The notes below the pieces were generated by a model that saw only the letters and a program-made list of their open reading frames with translations, was not told where the DNA came from and ran no database searches. Both the position numbers and the translations under genes were made by a program. Below, one piece after another: positions 16,692 through 27,313 of a stretch of DNA of 44,047 nt; within the stretch, counting starts at the first letter, position 1, and each line of letters opens with the position of its first letter. The stretch covers positions 1 to 44,047 of the forward strand of contig CAMPIX010000019.1 in NCBI GenBank assembly GCA_946886565.1, given 5' to 3'. This DNA is from an uncultured Altererythrobacter sp. (lineage in GTDB: Bacteria > Pseudomonadota > Alphaproteobacteria > Sphingomonadales > Sphingomonadaceae).

Positions 16692-18160
16692 GCGCGCGTT
16701 CGGCCTTGCGCGCCTGGCCCGTCCGGCCGAGCGACCGGCTCGGGCTCGCGCTGTGGGATGCCGCGGCGCTCGCCGAGGCGATGGGTGGCACCGCGAGCGG
16801 CGCGTTCCAGGTCTCGGGCGTCGAGATCGATTCGCGCGACGTGCGCTCGGGCGACCTGTTCTTCGCGCTGAAGGGCGAGAGCACCGACGGGCACAAGTTC
16901 GTCGACAAGGCCTTTGCCAATGGCGCGGCCGCGGCGGTGGTCGAACATCCGATCGATTGGCCGCATATCCTCGTGTCCGACGCCAATGCCGCGCTCGAAG
17001 CGCTCGCCGCCGCGGCGCGCGCGCGATCTTCCGCCGTGCGGATCGGGGTCACCGGATCGGTCGGCAAGACCGGAGTCAAGGAAGCGATCTTCGCCGCGCT
17101 CGACCGCGCCAGCCGCGGGCAGGCGCATCGCTCGGTGCGCAGCTACAACAACCACGTCGGCGTGCCGCTCAGCCTCGCGCGGATGCCCGCGCGCAGCCGC
17201 TTCGGCGTGTTCGAGATGGGCATGAACCACGCAGGCGAGATCGCCGGGCTGACCGCGCAGGTTCGCCCGAACGTTGCGGTCGTCACCACGATCGCGCCCG
17301 CGCATATCGAGAACCTCGGCAGCGAGGCGGCGATCGCCGACGCCAAGGCGGAAATCTTCGCCGGGCTCGAACCCGGCGGCACTGCGGTGATCCCGGCCGA
17401 CTCGCCGCACTTCGAGCGGCTGCGCGGCCACGCGCTGGCGGCGGGCGCGAAAGTGCTCTCGTTCGGCCGCGCGGCGCATGCCGACGTGCGCCTGCTCGAC
17501 GCGATCCCTTCGGCCAACGGCGGCGCGCTGGTGACCGCCGACTTCGGCGACACGCGGCTGTGCTATTCGGTCGCCGAGCCGGGCGAGCACTGGATCGCCA
17601 ACTCGCTGTGCGTGATGGCGGCGGTGCGCGCGGCGGGCGGCGATCTCGGCTCGGCCGGGCTCGCGCTGGCCGAGATGGGCGGCCTCAAGGGCCGCGGCGC
17701 GCGCCACCGGATCGCCGCGGCGGGTGGCCGCGCGCTGCTGATCGACGAAAGCTACAACGCGAACCCGGCCTCGATGCGCGCGACGCTGCACCAGCTCGGC
17801 CAGACGCCCGCGTCGCGGCGGATCGCAGTGCTCGGCAGCATGAAGGAACTGGGCGAATTCGCGCCCGCCTTCCACGCGCAGCTCGCCGAACCCCTCGCCG
17901 AGGCGAAAGTCGACCATGCGGTGCTGGTGGGCGACGAGATGCGCGCACTCGCGCGGGACTTGGGGAAAGGCGCGGCCAATGCGCTTGCGGGCGGGATGAG
18001 CTTCGCGCATTGCGATGGACCTGCCGAAGCGATCGCGGCGCTCGAGGAATTCGGCATCGCGGCCGGCGATGCGATCCTCGTCAAGGGCTCCAACTCGATC
18101 GGCCTCGGCAGGCTGGTGACACACTTCGCCTCCAGGAATTCCGGAGGCCGGGAAGGCTGA
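16688..18160 (+). CDS. murF: UDP-MurNAc-tripeptide:D-Ala-D-Ala ligase MurF
   Basis: 490-residue ligase that adds D-Ala-D-Ala to complete the pentapeptide. The ATP loop is GVTGSVGKTGVKE. The family blocks FEMGMNHAGEI, ESYNANPASMRATL and VLGSMKELGEF are all present, with the N-terminal substrate domain sequence SGVEIDSRDVRSGDLFFALKG. The GTG start at 16688 overlaps murE; mraY begins directly after its stop with no gap. Confidence 0.96.
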   Translation: MSARSALRAWPVRPSDRLGLALWDAAALAEAMGGTASGAFQVSGVEIDSRDVRSGDLFFALKGESTDGHKFVDKAFANGAAAAVVEHPIDWPHILVSDANAALEALAAAARARSSAVRIGVTGSVGKTGVKEAIFAALDRASRGQAHRSVRSYNNHVGVPLSLARMPARSRFGVFEMGMNHAGEIAGLTAQVRPNVAVVTTIAPAHIENLGSEAAIADAKAEIFAGLEPGGTAVIPADSPHFERLRGHALAAGAKVLSFGRAAHADVRLLDAIPSANGGALVTADFGDTRLCYSVAEPGEHWIANSLCVMAAVRAAGGDLGSAGLALAEMGGLKGRGARHRIAAAGGRALLIDESYNANPASMRATLHQLGQTPASRRIAVLGSMKELGEFAPAFHAQLAEPLAEAKVDHAVLVGDEMRALARDLGKGAANALAGGMSFAHCDGPAEAIAALEEFGIAAGDAILVKGSNSIGLGRLVTHFASRNSGGREG

Positions 18161-19231
18161 ATGCTTTACCTCCTCGCCGAGATGCTGGGCTTCGAAGGCG
18201 CTTTCAATCTCGTCCGCTACCAGACGTTCCGCGCCGGCGCGACGCTGATGACCGCGCTGCTGATCGGCTGGATAATCGGCCCGCGCTTCATCAACATGCT
18301 GCGCGTGCGCCAGGGCAAGGGGCAGCCGATCCGCGAGGACGGACCGCAAAGCCATCTCGCCAAGCGCGGCACGCCCACGATGGGCGGGCTGATGATCCTG
18401 ACCTCGCTGGTCATCGCCATGCTGCTGTGGATGGACCTTACAAACCCGTTCGTCTGGGCCTGCCTCGCGGTGACCGTCGGGTTCGGCCTGATCGGGTTCC
18501 TCGACGATTACGACAAGGTCTCGAAGTCGAGCCACCGCGGCGTGCCGGGCAAAGTCCGGCTGCTGCTGGAATTCGTGGTCGCCGGGATCGCCTCGTGGAT
18601 CGTGGTGGGGCAGATCAACACGTTCCTCTACGTGCCGTTCTTCAACGATCTCGGGTTCGAGCTCGGCTGGTTCTACTACATTTTCGCGGCGATCGTGATC
18701 GTCGGCGCGGGCAACGCGGTGAACCTGACCGACGGGCTCGACGGGCTCGCGATCATGCCCGTGATCATCGCCGCGGGCACGTTCGCGATCATCGCCTACC
18801 TCGTCGGGCGGGTCGACTATTCGGAGTATCTCGGCATTCCGCACGTGCCCGGCGCGGGCGAGCTGGCGATCTTCTGCGCGGCGATCATGGGGGCGGGGCT
18901 CGCGTTCCTGTGGTTCAACGCGCCGCCCGCGGCGGTGTTCATGGGCGACACCGGCAGCCTTGCCTTGGGCGGCGCGCTCGGCGCGATCGCGGTCGCGAGC
19001 CACCACGAGATCGTGCTCGCGATCGTGGGCGGCCTGTTCGTGGCCGAGGCGCTTTCCGTGATCATTCAGGTTTTCTGGTTCAAGAGGACGGGCAAACGGA
19101 TTTTCCGCATGGCCCCGATCCACCACCATTTCGAACAGCTCGGCTGGAGCGAGAGCAAGGTCGTGATCCGCTTCTGGATCGTGTCGATCGTGCTCGCGCT
19201 GATGGGCCTGGCGACGCTGAAGCTGCGATGA
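18161..19231 (+). CDS. mraY: Phospho-MurNAc-pentapeptide translocase MraY
   Basis: Ten-span membrane enzyme (356 residues) that transfers phospho-MurNAc-pentapeptide to undecaprenyl phosphate to form lipid I. Active-site loops are recognisable: [13 protein letters not shown], the Asp-containing [23 protein letters not shown] and [12 protein letters not shown]. The late loop [13 protein letters not shown] carries the catalytic His triplet. The start codon follows the murF stop directly. Confidence 0.97.
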   Translation: MLYLLAEMLGFEGAFNLVRYQTFRAGATLMTALLIGWIIGPRFINMLRVRQGKGQPIREDGPQSHLAKRGTPTMGGLMILTSLVIAMLLWMDLTNPFVWACLAVTVGFGLIGFLDDYDKVSKSSHRGVPGKVRLLLEFVVAGIASWIVVGQINTFLYVPFFNDLGFELGWFYYIFAAIVIVGAGNAVNLTDGLDGLAIMPVIIAAGTFAIIAYLVGRVDYSEYLGIPHVPGAGELAIFCAAIMGAGLAFLWFNAPPAAVFMGDTGSLALGGALGAIAVASHHEIVLAIVGGLFVAEALSVIIQVFWFKRTGKRIFRMAPIHHHFEQLGWSESKVVIRFWIVSIVLALMGLATLKLR

Positions 19232-19238
19232 TCGTCGT

Positions 19239-20615
19239 ATGATCGTTTCTGGCGCCTTCTCCGGCAAGCGCTACGCGGTCCTCGGACTCGCGCGCTCGGG
19301 CCTCGCTGCGGCCGAGACGTTGCTCGCCAGCGGGGCCGAGGTGGTCGCGTGGGACCGGCAGGATGTCGCGCGCGATCGGCTGGCGGGCCGCGCGCGCCTC
19401 GCCGATCCGCTCGAGCTGGACCTGACCGGCTTCGACGGCGTGGTCGTCTCGCCCGGCGTGCCGCTCAACACCCACCCGATCGCCGCGCACGCCGCGCGCT
19501 TCGGCGTACCGGTGATCGGCGATATCGAATTGTTCGCGCTCGCCCGCGCGGCGCTGCCGCCGCACAAGGTGGTCGGCATCACCGGCACCAACGGCAAGTC
19601 GACCACCACCGCGCTGGTCCATCATGTGCTTGAAAGCGCGGATATTCCGGCGCGGATGGGCGGCAACATCGGCCTGCCGATCCTCGCGCAGGAGCCGCTG
19701 CCGGCAGGCGGGGTCTACGTGCTCGAACTGTCGAGCTACCAGATCGACCTGACCCGCACGCTCGATTGCGAGGCGGCGGCGCTCAGCAACGTCACCCCTG
19801 ATCACCTCGACCGCTACGACGACTTTGCGGCCTATGCCGCGTCCAAGGCGCGGTTGCTGGCGATGCAATCTGGCGGACAGTTCTCGGTGTTCGGCTGCGG
19901 CGATGCGCCGACCGAGGCGATCTACGCGGTCGAGCAGGCGCGTCGCGCGCCCGGCCGTGCGGTCTGCGCCGACCGTGCGTCGATCGCGGCGCATCAGCCG
20001 GACTGGCCTGCGCTCCAGGGACCGCACAACCTCGAGAATGCCGCGATCGCCTTCGCGCTGTGCGAAGAATTGGGTCTGGCGCGCCAAACCATTCTCGCTG
20101 GGCTTTCGAGTTTCCGCGGTCTGCCGCACCGGATGGAAGTCGTCGCCGAGCATCGCGGGGTGCTGTTCGTCAACGACAGCAAGGCAACCAACCAGGCCTC
20201 GACCGCGCCCGCGCTCGCTGCCTATCCGCCCGATCCCTTCGTCGAGGGAGGTTCGCGGCCGCGCGTCCACTGGATCGTCGGCGGGCTGCCCAAGGAAGAC
20301 GGGCTCGGCGAGTGCGAGGCGCATCTCGGCAACGTCGCTGCGGCCTACACCATCGGCGAGGCCGGCCCGCGCTTCGCGCAACTGCTCGAAGGGCGCGTGC
20401 GGGTGGAGAAAGCCGAGCTCATGTGCCAGGCGCTGCGCCTCGCCTATGCCGCCGCGCGGCCGGGCGACGTCGTGTTGCTCTCGCCCGCCTGCGCCAGCTT
20501 CGACCAGTTCCGCGACTACGAGAAGCGCGGCGAATATTTCCGCGAACTCGTCGCGATGATGATCGGCGAGCCGAGCCCGACGATCGACTGCTTCGCCGGG
20601 AAATCCGCTGCATGA
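19239..20615 (+). CDS. murD: UDP-MurNAc-L-alanine:D-glutamate ligase MurD
   Basis: 458-residue ligase adding D-Glu. It shows the Rossmann-like N-terminal domain GLARSGLAAAETLLASG, the ATP loop GITGTNGKSTTTAL, GNIGLPIL, ELSSYQ and NVTPDHLDRY, then FVNDSKATNQ and LSPACASFDQF. It starts 7 nt after the mraY stop. The 8-mer ATGATCGT occurs twice (19228 and 19239), so an in-frame ATG-N9-TGA mini-frame overlaps the real start. ftsW overlaps the stop as ATGA. Confidence 0.96.
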   Translation: MIVSGAFSGKRYAVLGLARSGLAAAETLLASGAEVVAWDRQDVARDRLAGRARLADPLELDLTGFDGVVVSPGVPLNTHPIAAHAARFGVPVIGDIELFALARAALPPHKVVGITGTNGKSTTTALVHHVLESADIPARMGGNIGLPILAQEPLPAGGVYVLELSSYQIDLTRTLDCEAAALSNVTPDHLDRYDDFAAYAASKARLLAMQSGGQFSVFGCGDAPTEAIYAVEQARRAPGRAVCADRASIAAHQPDWPALQGPHNLENAAIAFALCEELGLARQTILAGLSSFRGLPHRMEVVAEHRGVLFVNDSKATNQASTAPALAAYPPDPFVEGGSRPRVHWIVGGLPKEDGLGECEAHLGNVAAAYTIGEAGPRFAQLLEGRVRVEKAELMCQALRLAYAAARPGDVVLLSPACASFDQFRDYEKRGEYFRELVAMMIGEPSPTIDCFAGKSAA

Positions 20616-21850
20616 GCGCGACCCAGCCCTATATCCCCCGCGCGGGCGAGCGCGCGCCGCGGCAGGACCGCTACCGCAGCTCGAAGCGCGCCGAGCTGAA
20701 AATCTGGTGGCGCGAGATCGACCGCGTGCTGTTGTTCCTGATCCTGGCGCTGATGGCTATCGGCGCCGCGGCGGTCGCCGCCGCCTCGCCCGCGAGCGCA
20801 AATCGACTGTCGACGGCCAAGGAAACCCTGCCCGATCTCTATTTCTACTGGGCGCACCTGCGCTGGCAGATCGTCGGCCTTGCCGCGATGCTGAGCGCTG
20901 CCATGCTCTCGCGCGATAACGCCCGGCGCGCGGGCCTGCTGTTGTTTGCCGGCATGTTCGGGCTGCTGATGCTGGTGCCGATCGCCGGTTATGAAGTGAA
21001 CGGCGCCAAGCGTTGGATCGACCTCGGCTTCTCGTTCCAGCCGTCGGAGTTCCTCAAGCCGGCGTTCGTGATCGCGCTAGCGTGGGTTATCTCCTGGCGC
21101 GCCCGCGACCCGAACCTGCCGGTGGTGGCGATTTCGACCGGGATCATGGGCGCGATCGGGGCGCTGCTCATGCTTCAGCCGAACCTTGGCGACACCGTGC
21201 TTTTCGCGGGTGTGTGGTTCGCGCTCGTCATTCTCTCGGGCGTACCGGTGAAGCGGTTGGCGATGGTTATCGGAGCAGGCATGGCGACCGCGGTGCTGAT
21301 CTATCTGTTCTACGAAAACGGCCGCAATCGCATCAACGACTTCCTTGGCGGCGGCACTGCCTACGATCAGGTCGATCTGGCCAGCCGCACCCTGCTTGCG
21401 GGAGGGTGGACCGGCAGCGGGCTGTGGCTCGGCGTGCGCAAGATTAGCCTGCCCGAAGCGCACACCGATTACATCTTCTCGGTCATCGGCGAGGAGTTCG
21501 GCCTGATCGTCTGCGGGCTGATCGTCCTGCTCTACCTCGCGATCATCGTCCGTGTGCTGGTGCGGCTGGTGGACGAGGAAGACCTGTTCACGCTGCTCGC
21601 CGGGGCCGGGCTGGCAGTGCTGATCGGCGGGCAGGCGTTCATCAACATCCTCGTCAATCTCCAGCTGGCTCCGTCCAAGGGCATGACGTTGCCGCTGGTG
21701 TCCTACGGCGGCTCGTCGACGATCGCGGTGTGCCTCACCGTCGGGCTCCTGCTCGCGATCACGCGGCGCAATCCGTTCCTCAGGCGCGAGACGCCGGGGC
21801 TGTGGCGGCGCCTGTTCGGGCGTGCGGATATCGATCGGGCGCAGGCATGA
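20612..21850 (+). CDS. ftsW: Septal peptidoglycan glycosyltransferase FtsW (SEDS)
   Basis: SEDS polymerase that works with FtsI at the septum. It has 412 residues, a basic cytoplasmic N-terminus of about 40 residues, then about ten membrane spans. Conserved loops include GAKRWIDLGFSFQPSEFLK, LQPNLGDTVL (with the conserved Asp), HTDYIFSVIGEEFG and PLVSYGGSS. The ATG at 20612 overlaps the murD stop and murG overlaps its own stop. Confidence 0.95.
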   Translation: MSATQPYIPRAGERAPRQDRYRSSKRAELKIWWREIDRVLLFLILALMAIGAAAVAAASPASANRLSTAKETLPDLYFYWAHLRWQIVGLAAMLSAAMLSRDNARRAGLLLFAGMFGLLMLVPIAGYEVNGAKRWIDLGFSFQPSEFLKPAFVIALAWVISWRARDPNLPVVAISTGIMGAIGALLMLQPNLGDTVLFAGVWFALVILSGVPVKRLAMVIGAGMATAVLIYLFYENGRNRINDFLGGGTAYDQVDLASRTLLAGGWTGSGLWLGVRKISLPEAHTDYIFSVIGEEFGLIVCGLIVLLYLAIIVRVLVRLVDEEDLFTLLAGAGLAVLIGGQAFINILVNLQLAPSKGMTLPLVSYGGSSTIAVCLTVGLLLAITRRNPFLRRETPGLWRRLFGRADIDRAQA

Positions 21851-23043
21851 GCGGGGCGAACCGGCACTACGTGCTCGCCGCGGGCGGGACCGGCGGGCAC
21901 CTGATCCCCGCCTTCGCGCTCGCGGTCGAACTCGAGCGGCGCGGGCATCACGTCGCGCTGGTGACCGACGAGCGCGGTGCGAACATTCCGGGCAAGCCCC
22001 ATTTTCTCCCCACGCATGTGCTGCCCGCCGGGCGTTTCGGCAAGAACCCGCTCACCTGGATCAAGGCGATCCGCGCGGTGCTCGAGGGCCGCAGCATGGC
22101 GCTGCGCCTGTTCGAGACCTTTGAGCCGAGCGCGGTGGTCGGCTTCGGCGGCTACCCGGCGCTGCCGGCGCTGCTCGCCGCGACCTCGGCCGGAATCCCG
22201 AGCGTGGTGCACGAACAGAACGCGGTCCTCGGCCGGGTCAACCGCCTGCTTTCCGGCCGGGTGCAGGCGATCGCGACCGCCTATCCAGATATCGCGCGGC
22301 TCAAGCCCAAGCATGCCGAAAAGGTCCACCTCGTCGGCAACCCGGTGCGCGCAGAGGTGCTGCAACTGCGGCAGGAGCCGTTTCCGCCGCTGAGCGAGGA
22401 CGGCCTGCTGCGCGTGCTGGTGACCGGCGGCAGCCAGGGCGCGCGGGTGCTGTCGCAGGTCGTGCCCGACGGGCTCGCCATGCTGCCCCCCGCGCTGCGC
22501 CAGCGCCTGCAGGTGACCCAGCAGTGCCGGGCCGAGGATATCGAGGCTGTGCGCGAACGCTATCGCAGCCACGACATCCCGGCCGAGCTCGGCACATATT
22601 TCGAGGACATGGCCGCGCGGCTCGCCGATGCGCACCTGTTCATCGGCCGCGCGGGCGCCTCGACCATCGCCGAACTCACCGCGGTCGGCCGCCCGGCGAT
22701 CCTGATCCCGCTGCCGATCGCGACCGACGATCATCAGGCCGCCAACACGCGCGAACTGGCCAGAGCCGGCGGCGCGCGGATGATCCGGCAGGAAAGCTTC
22801 GCGCCCAAGGAGCTCGCCAAGCAGGTCCAGGTTCTTGCGCAGCATCCGCAAGCGCTCGCCAACGCGGCGCACGCAGCGTGGAACTGCGGCCGGCCCGATG
22901 CGGCGAAAGACCTCGCCGACCTCGTCGAAAGCTTCGGCGGGGCCGAGATGATGGACGTGATCCGCGTCGGCTCGGATAAGGCGCGCGGTGCCAGCCAGCG
23001 TGTCGCAGCCGGGCAGGGCGCGGCGCGGGACTACCCGCGATGA
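21847..23043 (+). CDS. murG: UDP-GlcNAc transferase MurG
   Basis: Peripheral inner-membrane glycosyltransferase converting lipid I to lipid II, 398 residues. The G-loop [50 protein letters not shown] and [26 protein letters not shown] are all typical. The C-terminal 30 residues beyond the usual end (after VESFGG) are low-complexity. Both junctions are ATGA overlaps. Confidence 0.96.
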   Translation: MSGANRHYVLAAGGTGGHLIPAFALAVELERRGHHVALVTDERGANIPGKPHFLPTHVLPAGRFGKNPLTWIKAIRAVLEGRSMALRLFETFEPSAVVGFGGYPALPALLAATSAGIPSVVHEQNAVLGRVNRLLSGRVQAIATAYPDIARLKPKHAEKVHLVGNPVRAEVLQLRQEPFPPLSEDGLLRVLVTGGSQGARVLSQVVPDGLAMLPPALRQRLQVTQQCRAEDIEAVRERYRSHDIPAELGTYFEDMAARLADAHLFIGRAGASTIAELTAVGRPAILIPLPIATDDHQAANTRELARAGGARMIRQESFAPKELAKQVQVLAQHPQALANAAHAAWNCGRPDAAKDLADLVESFGGAEMMDVIRVGSDKARGASQRVAAGQGAARDYPR

Positions 23044-24461
23044 AGGGCGTCGCGACCGATATCGGAACGATCCACTTCGTCGGCATCGGCGGAATCGGCA
23101 TGTCCGGCATCGCCGAGGTGATGCACAACCTCGGTTATGCGGTGCAGGGCTCGGACATCGCCGAAAGCGCGAGCGTCGAGCGGCTGCGCGCGCGAGGGAT
23201 GACAGTCGCGATCGGGCACGCCGCCGAGAACGTCGAGGGCGCGGCGGTGGTCGTCACCTCGACCGCGGTGCGGCGCACCAATCCCGAGGTCGTCGCCGCG
23301 CTCGAGAACCGCATCCCGGTGGTCCGCCGCGCCGAGATGCTGGCCGAGCTCATGCGGTTGAAGAACACCGTTGCGGTGGCGGGCACGCACGGCAAGACCA
23401 CCACGACCAGCATGATCGCCGCGCTGCTCGACGCGGGCGGGGTCGATCCCACGGTCATCAACGGCGGCATCATCGAGCAGTACGGCTCGAACGCGCGGCT
23501 CGGCGACAGCGACTGGATGGTGGTCGAGGCCGACGAAAGCGACGGCAGCTTCCTGCGGCTCGATGGCACCATTGCGGTGGTCACCAATATCGATCCCGAG
23601 CATCTCGACCACTACGGCGATTTCGACGGGGTCAAGGACGCCTTCGTCGAGTTCATCCACAATGTGCCGTTCTACGGCGCGGCGATCTTGTGCATCGATC
23701 ACCCCGAGGTGCAGGCGGTGATCGGCAAGGTTCGCGACCGGCGCGTGCTGACTTACGGCTTTTCGCTGCAGGCCGATGTCTGCGCGGTCAACGTCCTGCC
23801 CGAGGCGGGCGGCAACCGGTTCGACGTGGTCGTGCGCCAGCGTGGAGAGGAAGACCGCCGGATCGAGGGTGTGCACCTGCCGATGCCGGGCCGCCACAAC
23901 GTCCAGAACGCGCTCGCCGCAATCGCGGTGGCGATCGAAATGGGCTGCACCGACGAGACGATCTGCAACGGTTTCCGCCAGTTCGGCGGGGTGCGGCGGC
24001 GCTTCACGCGCGTGGGGGAGTTCGCGGGCGCCACGGTGATCGACGACTACGCGCATCACCCGGTGGAAATCCGTGCGGTGCTCTCGGCGGCGCGCGACTG
24101 CGTGGCCGATGGTGCGCCCGGGCGGGTGATCGCCGTGATGCAGCCGCATCGCTATTCGCGGCTCGGCGACCTGATGGACGACTTCCAGAACTGCTTCAAC
24201 GACGCCGATCTGGTTTATGTCACCCCGGTGTATGCGGCGGGCGAGGAGCCGGTGCCGGGGGTCGATTCCGAGGCGCTGGTCGCCGGGCTCAAGTCGCGCG
24301 GGCACCGCTCGGCCGCGACCGTTGCCGATCAGGCCGAGCTGGCGCGGATTCTCGCGGATGAGGTGGGCGAGGGCGATCTCGTGGTCTGCCTCGGCGCGGG
24401 CGACATCACCAAGTGGGCCGCGGGTCTCCCCGATGCGCTCGCGAAGGCGCGTGCAGCATGA
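23040..24461 (+). CDS. murC: UDP-MurNAc:L-alanine ligase MurC
   Basis: 473-residue ligase adding the first stem-peptide residue. [17 protein letters not shown] opens the Rossmann domain and [14 protein letters not shown] is the P-loop. [37 protein letters not shown] and [10 protein letters not shown] are further family blocks. It overlaps murG and murB as ATGA. Confidence 0.96.
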   Translation: MKGVATDIGTIHFVGIGGIGMSGIAEVMHNLGYAVQGSDIAESASVERLRARGMTVAIGHAAENVEGAAVVVTSTAVRRTNPEVVAALENRIPVVRRAEMLAELMRLKNTVAVAGTHGKTTTTSMIAALLDAGGVDPTVINGGIIEQYGSNARLGDSDWMVVEADESDGSFLRLDGTIAVVTNIDPEHLDHYGDFDGVKDAFVEFIHNVPFYGAAILCIDHPEVQAVIGKVRDRRVLTYGFSLQADVCAVNVLPEAGGNRFDVVVRQRGEEDRRIEGVHLPMPGRHNVQNALAAIAVAIEMGCTDETICNGFRQFGGVRRRFTRVGEFAGATVIDDYAHHPVEIRAVLSAARDCVADGAPGRVIAVMQPHRYSRLGDLMDDFQNCFNDADLVYVTPVYAAGEEPVPGVDSEALVAGLKSRGHRSAATVADQAELARILADEVGEGDLVVCLGAGDITKWAAGLPDALAKARAA

Positions 24462-25426
24462 GCATGACCCAGCCCGACTGGTCCGAGCTCGACGACGGCA
24501 TGGCCCCCGATTGCGAGATCGAAGGCGCGATCTCCGCACCGATCCCGATGGACGGCATTCGCGGCACCCTGACGCCGAACGCGCCGCTCGCCAAGCTGGT
24601 GTGGTTCAAGGCCGGCGGCGCGGCCGACTGGCTGTTCGAACCTGCCGACCTCGACGACTTGCGCGAATTTCTCCTCAAGCTCGACGGCGACTTGCCGGTC
24701 ATGGCGCTCGGCCTGGGCTCCAATCTGATCGTGCGCGACGGCGGGGTACCGGGCGTGGTCGTGCGGCTGGGCAAGGCGTTTTCGAAGGTCACCGATCTCG
24801 GCGACTGCATGCTCGAATGCGGCGGCGGGGCGAGCGGCATCCTCGTCTCCTCGACCGCGCGCGATGCGGGCATAGCGAGGCTCGAATTCCTGCGCGGCAT
24901 TCCGGGCACCGTCGGTGGCTTCGTGCGCATGAACGGCGGCGCCTACGGACGCGAGGTGGCCGACGTGCTGGTCGACTGCGATGTCCTGATGCCCGACGGC
25001 GCGTCGATGCGGCTGCCCGCGACAGACCTGCGCTACACCTATCGCCACTCGGTGCTGCCCGAAGGCGCGGTGGTCGTCGCCGCGCGCTTTCGCGGCGAGC
25101 CCGGCGATCCGGCCGCGATCGGCGCCGAGATGGACCGGATCGCGAAAGCGCGCGAGGAATCGCAACCGTTGCGGACCAAGACCGGCGGCTCGACCTTCAA
25201 GAACCCGGAAGGCGACAAGGCCTGGCGGCTGGTCGACGCCGCCGGCTGCCGCGGCCTGCGCAAGGGCGGCGCGCAGGTGAGCGAGAAGCACACCAATTTC
25301 CTCATCAACACCGGCGACGCGACGAGCGCCGACATCGAAGGACTGGGCGAAGACGTGCGGCGCAAGGTCTATGCCGAAGCGGGCGTGATGCTCGAATGGG
25401 AAATCCAGCGGGTGGGGCGGCCGTGA
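24458..25426 (+). CDS. murB: UDP-N-acetylenolpyruvoylglucosamine reductase MurB
   Basis: FAD enzyme (322 residues) that reduces UDP-GlcNAc-enolpyruvate to UDP-MurNAc. FAD-site blocks are [13 protein letters not shown] and [16 protein letters not shown] carries the conserved Tyr/Arg, and [10 protein letters not shown] the catalytic Ser. The end ([14 protein letters not shown]) fits type IIa MurB. There is an N-terminal extension of about 38 residues before LTPNAPL. The ATG at 24458 overlaps murC; the ddl GTG overlaps its stop. Confidence 0.95.
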   Translation: MSMTQPDWSELDDGMAPDCEIEGAISAPIPMDGIRGTLTPNAPLAKLVWFKAGGAADWLFEPADLDDLREFLLKLDGDLPVMALGLGSNLIVRDGGVPGVVVRLGKAFSKVTDLGDCMLECGGGASGILVSSTARDAGIARLEFLRGIPGTVGGFVRMNGGAYGREVADVLVDCDVLMPDGASMRLPATDLRYTYRHSVLPEGAVVVAARFRGEPGDPAAIGAEMDRIAKAREESQPLRTKTGGSTFKNPEGDKAWRLVDAAGCRGLRKGGAQVSEKHTNFLINTGDATSADIEGLGEDVRRKVYAEAGVMLEWEIQRVGRP

Positions 25427-26421
25427 ACTCCGAGAGCAAACCCCACGTCGCCGTCCTCATGGGCGGGTGGGCGAACGAGCGGCCGGTCTCGCTCATGTCG
25501 GGCGAGGGCGTGGCCAAGGCGCTCGAGGCGCGTGGCTATCGCGTCACGCGGATCGACATGGACCGGCAGGTTGCCGCACGGATCGCCGAGGCCGCACCCG
25601 ACGTCGTGTTCAACGCGCTCCACGGCGTGCCGGGCGAGGACGGCACGGTGCAGGGCATGCTCGACCTGATGGGCGTGCCCTATACCCATTCGGGCCTCGC
25701 CACGTCGGTGATCGCGATCGACAAGGAGCTGACCAAGCAGGCGCTGGTGCCGCACGGCATCCCGATGCCCGGCGGCCGCATCGTCGCGAGCGAAAGCCTC
25801 TACGCGAAGGACCCGCTGCCGCGCCCCTACGTGCTCAAACCGGTCAACGAGGGCAGCTCGGTCGGGGTCGCTATCGTGACCGAGGGCGGCAACTACGGCA
25901 ACCCGATCGCGCGCGATGCCAAGGGGCCGTGGCAGGAATTCGACCGCCTGCTCGCCGAACCCTACATTCGCGGGCGCGAGCTGACGGTGGCGGTGATCGA
26001 CGGCGCCGAAGGCCCGCACGCGCTGACCGTGACCGAGCTCGTGCCCAAGTCCGGCTTCTACGATTTCGACGCCAAATACACCGACGGGCTGACCGAGCAC
26101 GTCTGCCCGGCGCAGATTCCCGAGGACATCGCGCACCTGTGCATGGACCTCGCCGTGCGCGCGCATCGCGTGCTCGGCTGCAAGGGGTGCAGCCGTACCG
26201 ATTTCCGCTGGGACGACGAGCACGGCGAGGACGGGCTGTTCGTGCTCGAGACCAACACCCAGCCCGGCATGACCCCGCTCAGCCTCGTGCCCGAACAGGC
26301 GCGGCACTGCGGGATGAGCTACGAGGATCTGGTCGAGGCGATCGTGGCCGAGGCGCTTGCGCGTGCGGGGGCACGCGCGGCAGCGAACGTTGGGGCAGGG
26401 GGGAGCGATGGCGACGGTTAA
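25423..26421 (+). CDS. ddl: D-alanine:D-alanine ligase
   Basis: ATP-grasp ligase of 332 residues making D-Ala-D-Ala for MurF. VAVLMGGWANERPVSLMSG is the first substrate loop and HGVPGEDGTVQGMLDLMGVPYTHSG the second. KPVNEGSSVGV is in the ATP-binding part, and ETNTQPGMTPLSLVP carries metal ligands. The GTG start overlaps murB (GTGA). The gene has a 24-residue low-complexity tail, whose codons overlap the ftsQ start by 14 nt. Confidence 0.96.
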   Translation: MNSESKPHVAVLMGGWANERPVSLMSGEGVAKALEARGYRVTRIDMDRQVAARIAEAAPDVVFNALHGVPGEDGTVQGMLDLMGVPYTHSGLATSVIAIDKELTKQALVPHGIPMPGGRIVASESLYAKDPLPRPYVLKPVNEGSSVGVAIVTEGGNYGNPIARDAKGPWQEFDRLLAEPYIRGRELTVAVIDGAEGPHALTVTELVPKSGFYDFDAKYTDGLTEHVCPAQIPEDIAHLCMDLAVRAHRVLGCKGCSRTDFRWDDEHGEDGLFVLETNTQPGMTPLSLVPEQARHCGMSYEDLVEAIVAEALARAGARAAANVGAGGSDGDG

Positions 26422-27313
26422 TCGCAAGGCCAAAGGCGTGCGGCGCTCGACCGCCGCGAAAGGCCGCGCGCAGACGGCGCGGCGCGCGCGCGCGAAGACC
26501 GGATCGCTGCTCGATTCGGCGATGGCGGTGCTGCCCTTCACCGAGGAGCAGCTCCACCGGGTGTTTCTCGCGGTGATCCTGGGCGCGGCGGTGGCGCTCG
26601 CGTGGTTCGTCGCCAATCTCGCGGGCGTGCCGGCGATGGCGCAGCAGCAGGTCGCGCTGCTCGCCTCCGACGCCGGGTTCGAGGTGCGCAAGGTGCGGGT
26701 GACCGGCGTCGAGCGCATGAACGAACTAAAGGTCTACGAACGCGCGCTCGCGCAGCGCAACCGGCCGATGCCGCTGGTCGATCTCGACGCGCTGCGCGCC
26801 GAGCTGCTGGAGCTGTCGTGGGTCGAGGACGCGCGCGTTTCGCGCCAGTTGCCCGACAGCCTGGTGATCGACATCGTCGAGCGCACTCCCCACGCCGCGC
26901 TGCGCAAGCCGGGCCGGCTGGTGCTGATCGACGAGACCGGCGCCGAGCTGGAGCCGATCTCGCAGGCCAATGCCAAGGGCATGCTGGTGATCGCCGGACC
27001 CGGCGCGAAGACGCAGGTCGAGGAACTGTCCGAGCTGCTCGCCGCCGCGCCCGCGATCCAGCCGCAGGTGGCCGAGGCCGAGTGGATCGGCAACCGGCGC
27101 TGGAACCTCACTTTCGACACCGGGCAGGTGCTCGCATTGCCGCAGGGCGCGGACAAGTCGGCCGGGGCGCTGGTCTCGTTCGCGCGGCTCGACGGGGTCA
27201 ACCGGCTGCTGGGGGGCAAAGTGGCGACCTTCGACATGCGCGCGCCCGACCGCATCTACATGCGCATTCCGGGCCGCGCGGCGCGCGCGCTCGAAGCCAG
27301 GGGGGGCGAGTAA
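26408..27313 (+). CDS. ftsQ: Division protein FtsQ
   Basis: Bitopic divisome scaffold of 301 residues. It has a long basic cytoplasmic N-terminus (about 50 residues), a transmembrane helix at about 52-73, then the POTRA domain beginning FEVRKVRVTGVERMN and the beta domain with LSWVEDARVSRQLPDSLVIDIVER. The ATG at 26408 has a strong G-rich Shine-Dalgarno sequence inside the end of ddl. The stop overlaps the ftsA ATG by one base (TAATG). Confidence 0.94.
   Translation: MATVNRKAKGVRRSTAAKGRAQTARRARAKTGSLLDSAMAVLPFTEEQLHRVFLAVILGAAVALAWFVANLAGVPAMAQQQVALLASDAGFEVRKVRVTGVERMNELKVYERALAQRNRPMPLVDLDALRAELLELSWVEDARVSRQLPDSLVIDIVERTPHAALRKPGRLVLIDETGAELEPISQANAKGMLVIAGPGAKTQVEELSELLAAAPAIQPQVAEAEWIGNRRWNLTFDTGQVLALPQGADKSAGALVSFARLDGVNRLLGGKVATFDMRAPDRIYMRIPGRAARALEARGGE

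Noticed and set aside
16250..19267. Open frame of about 1000 codons on the minus strand across murE-murF-mraY
   Set aside because: It is antisense to three well-conserved genes, has Arg/His/Glu-rich low-complexity composition, and arises because GC-rich codons leave few stops on the other strand.
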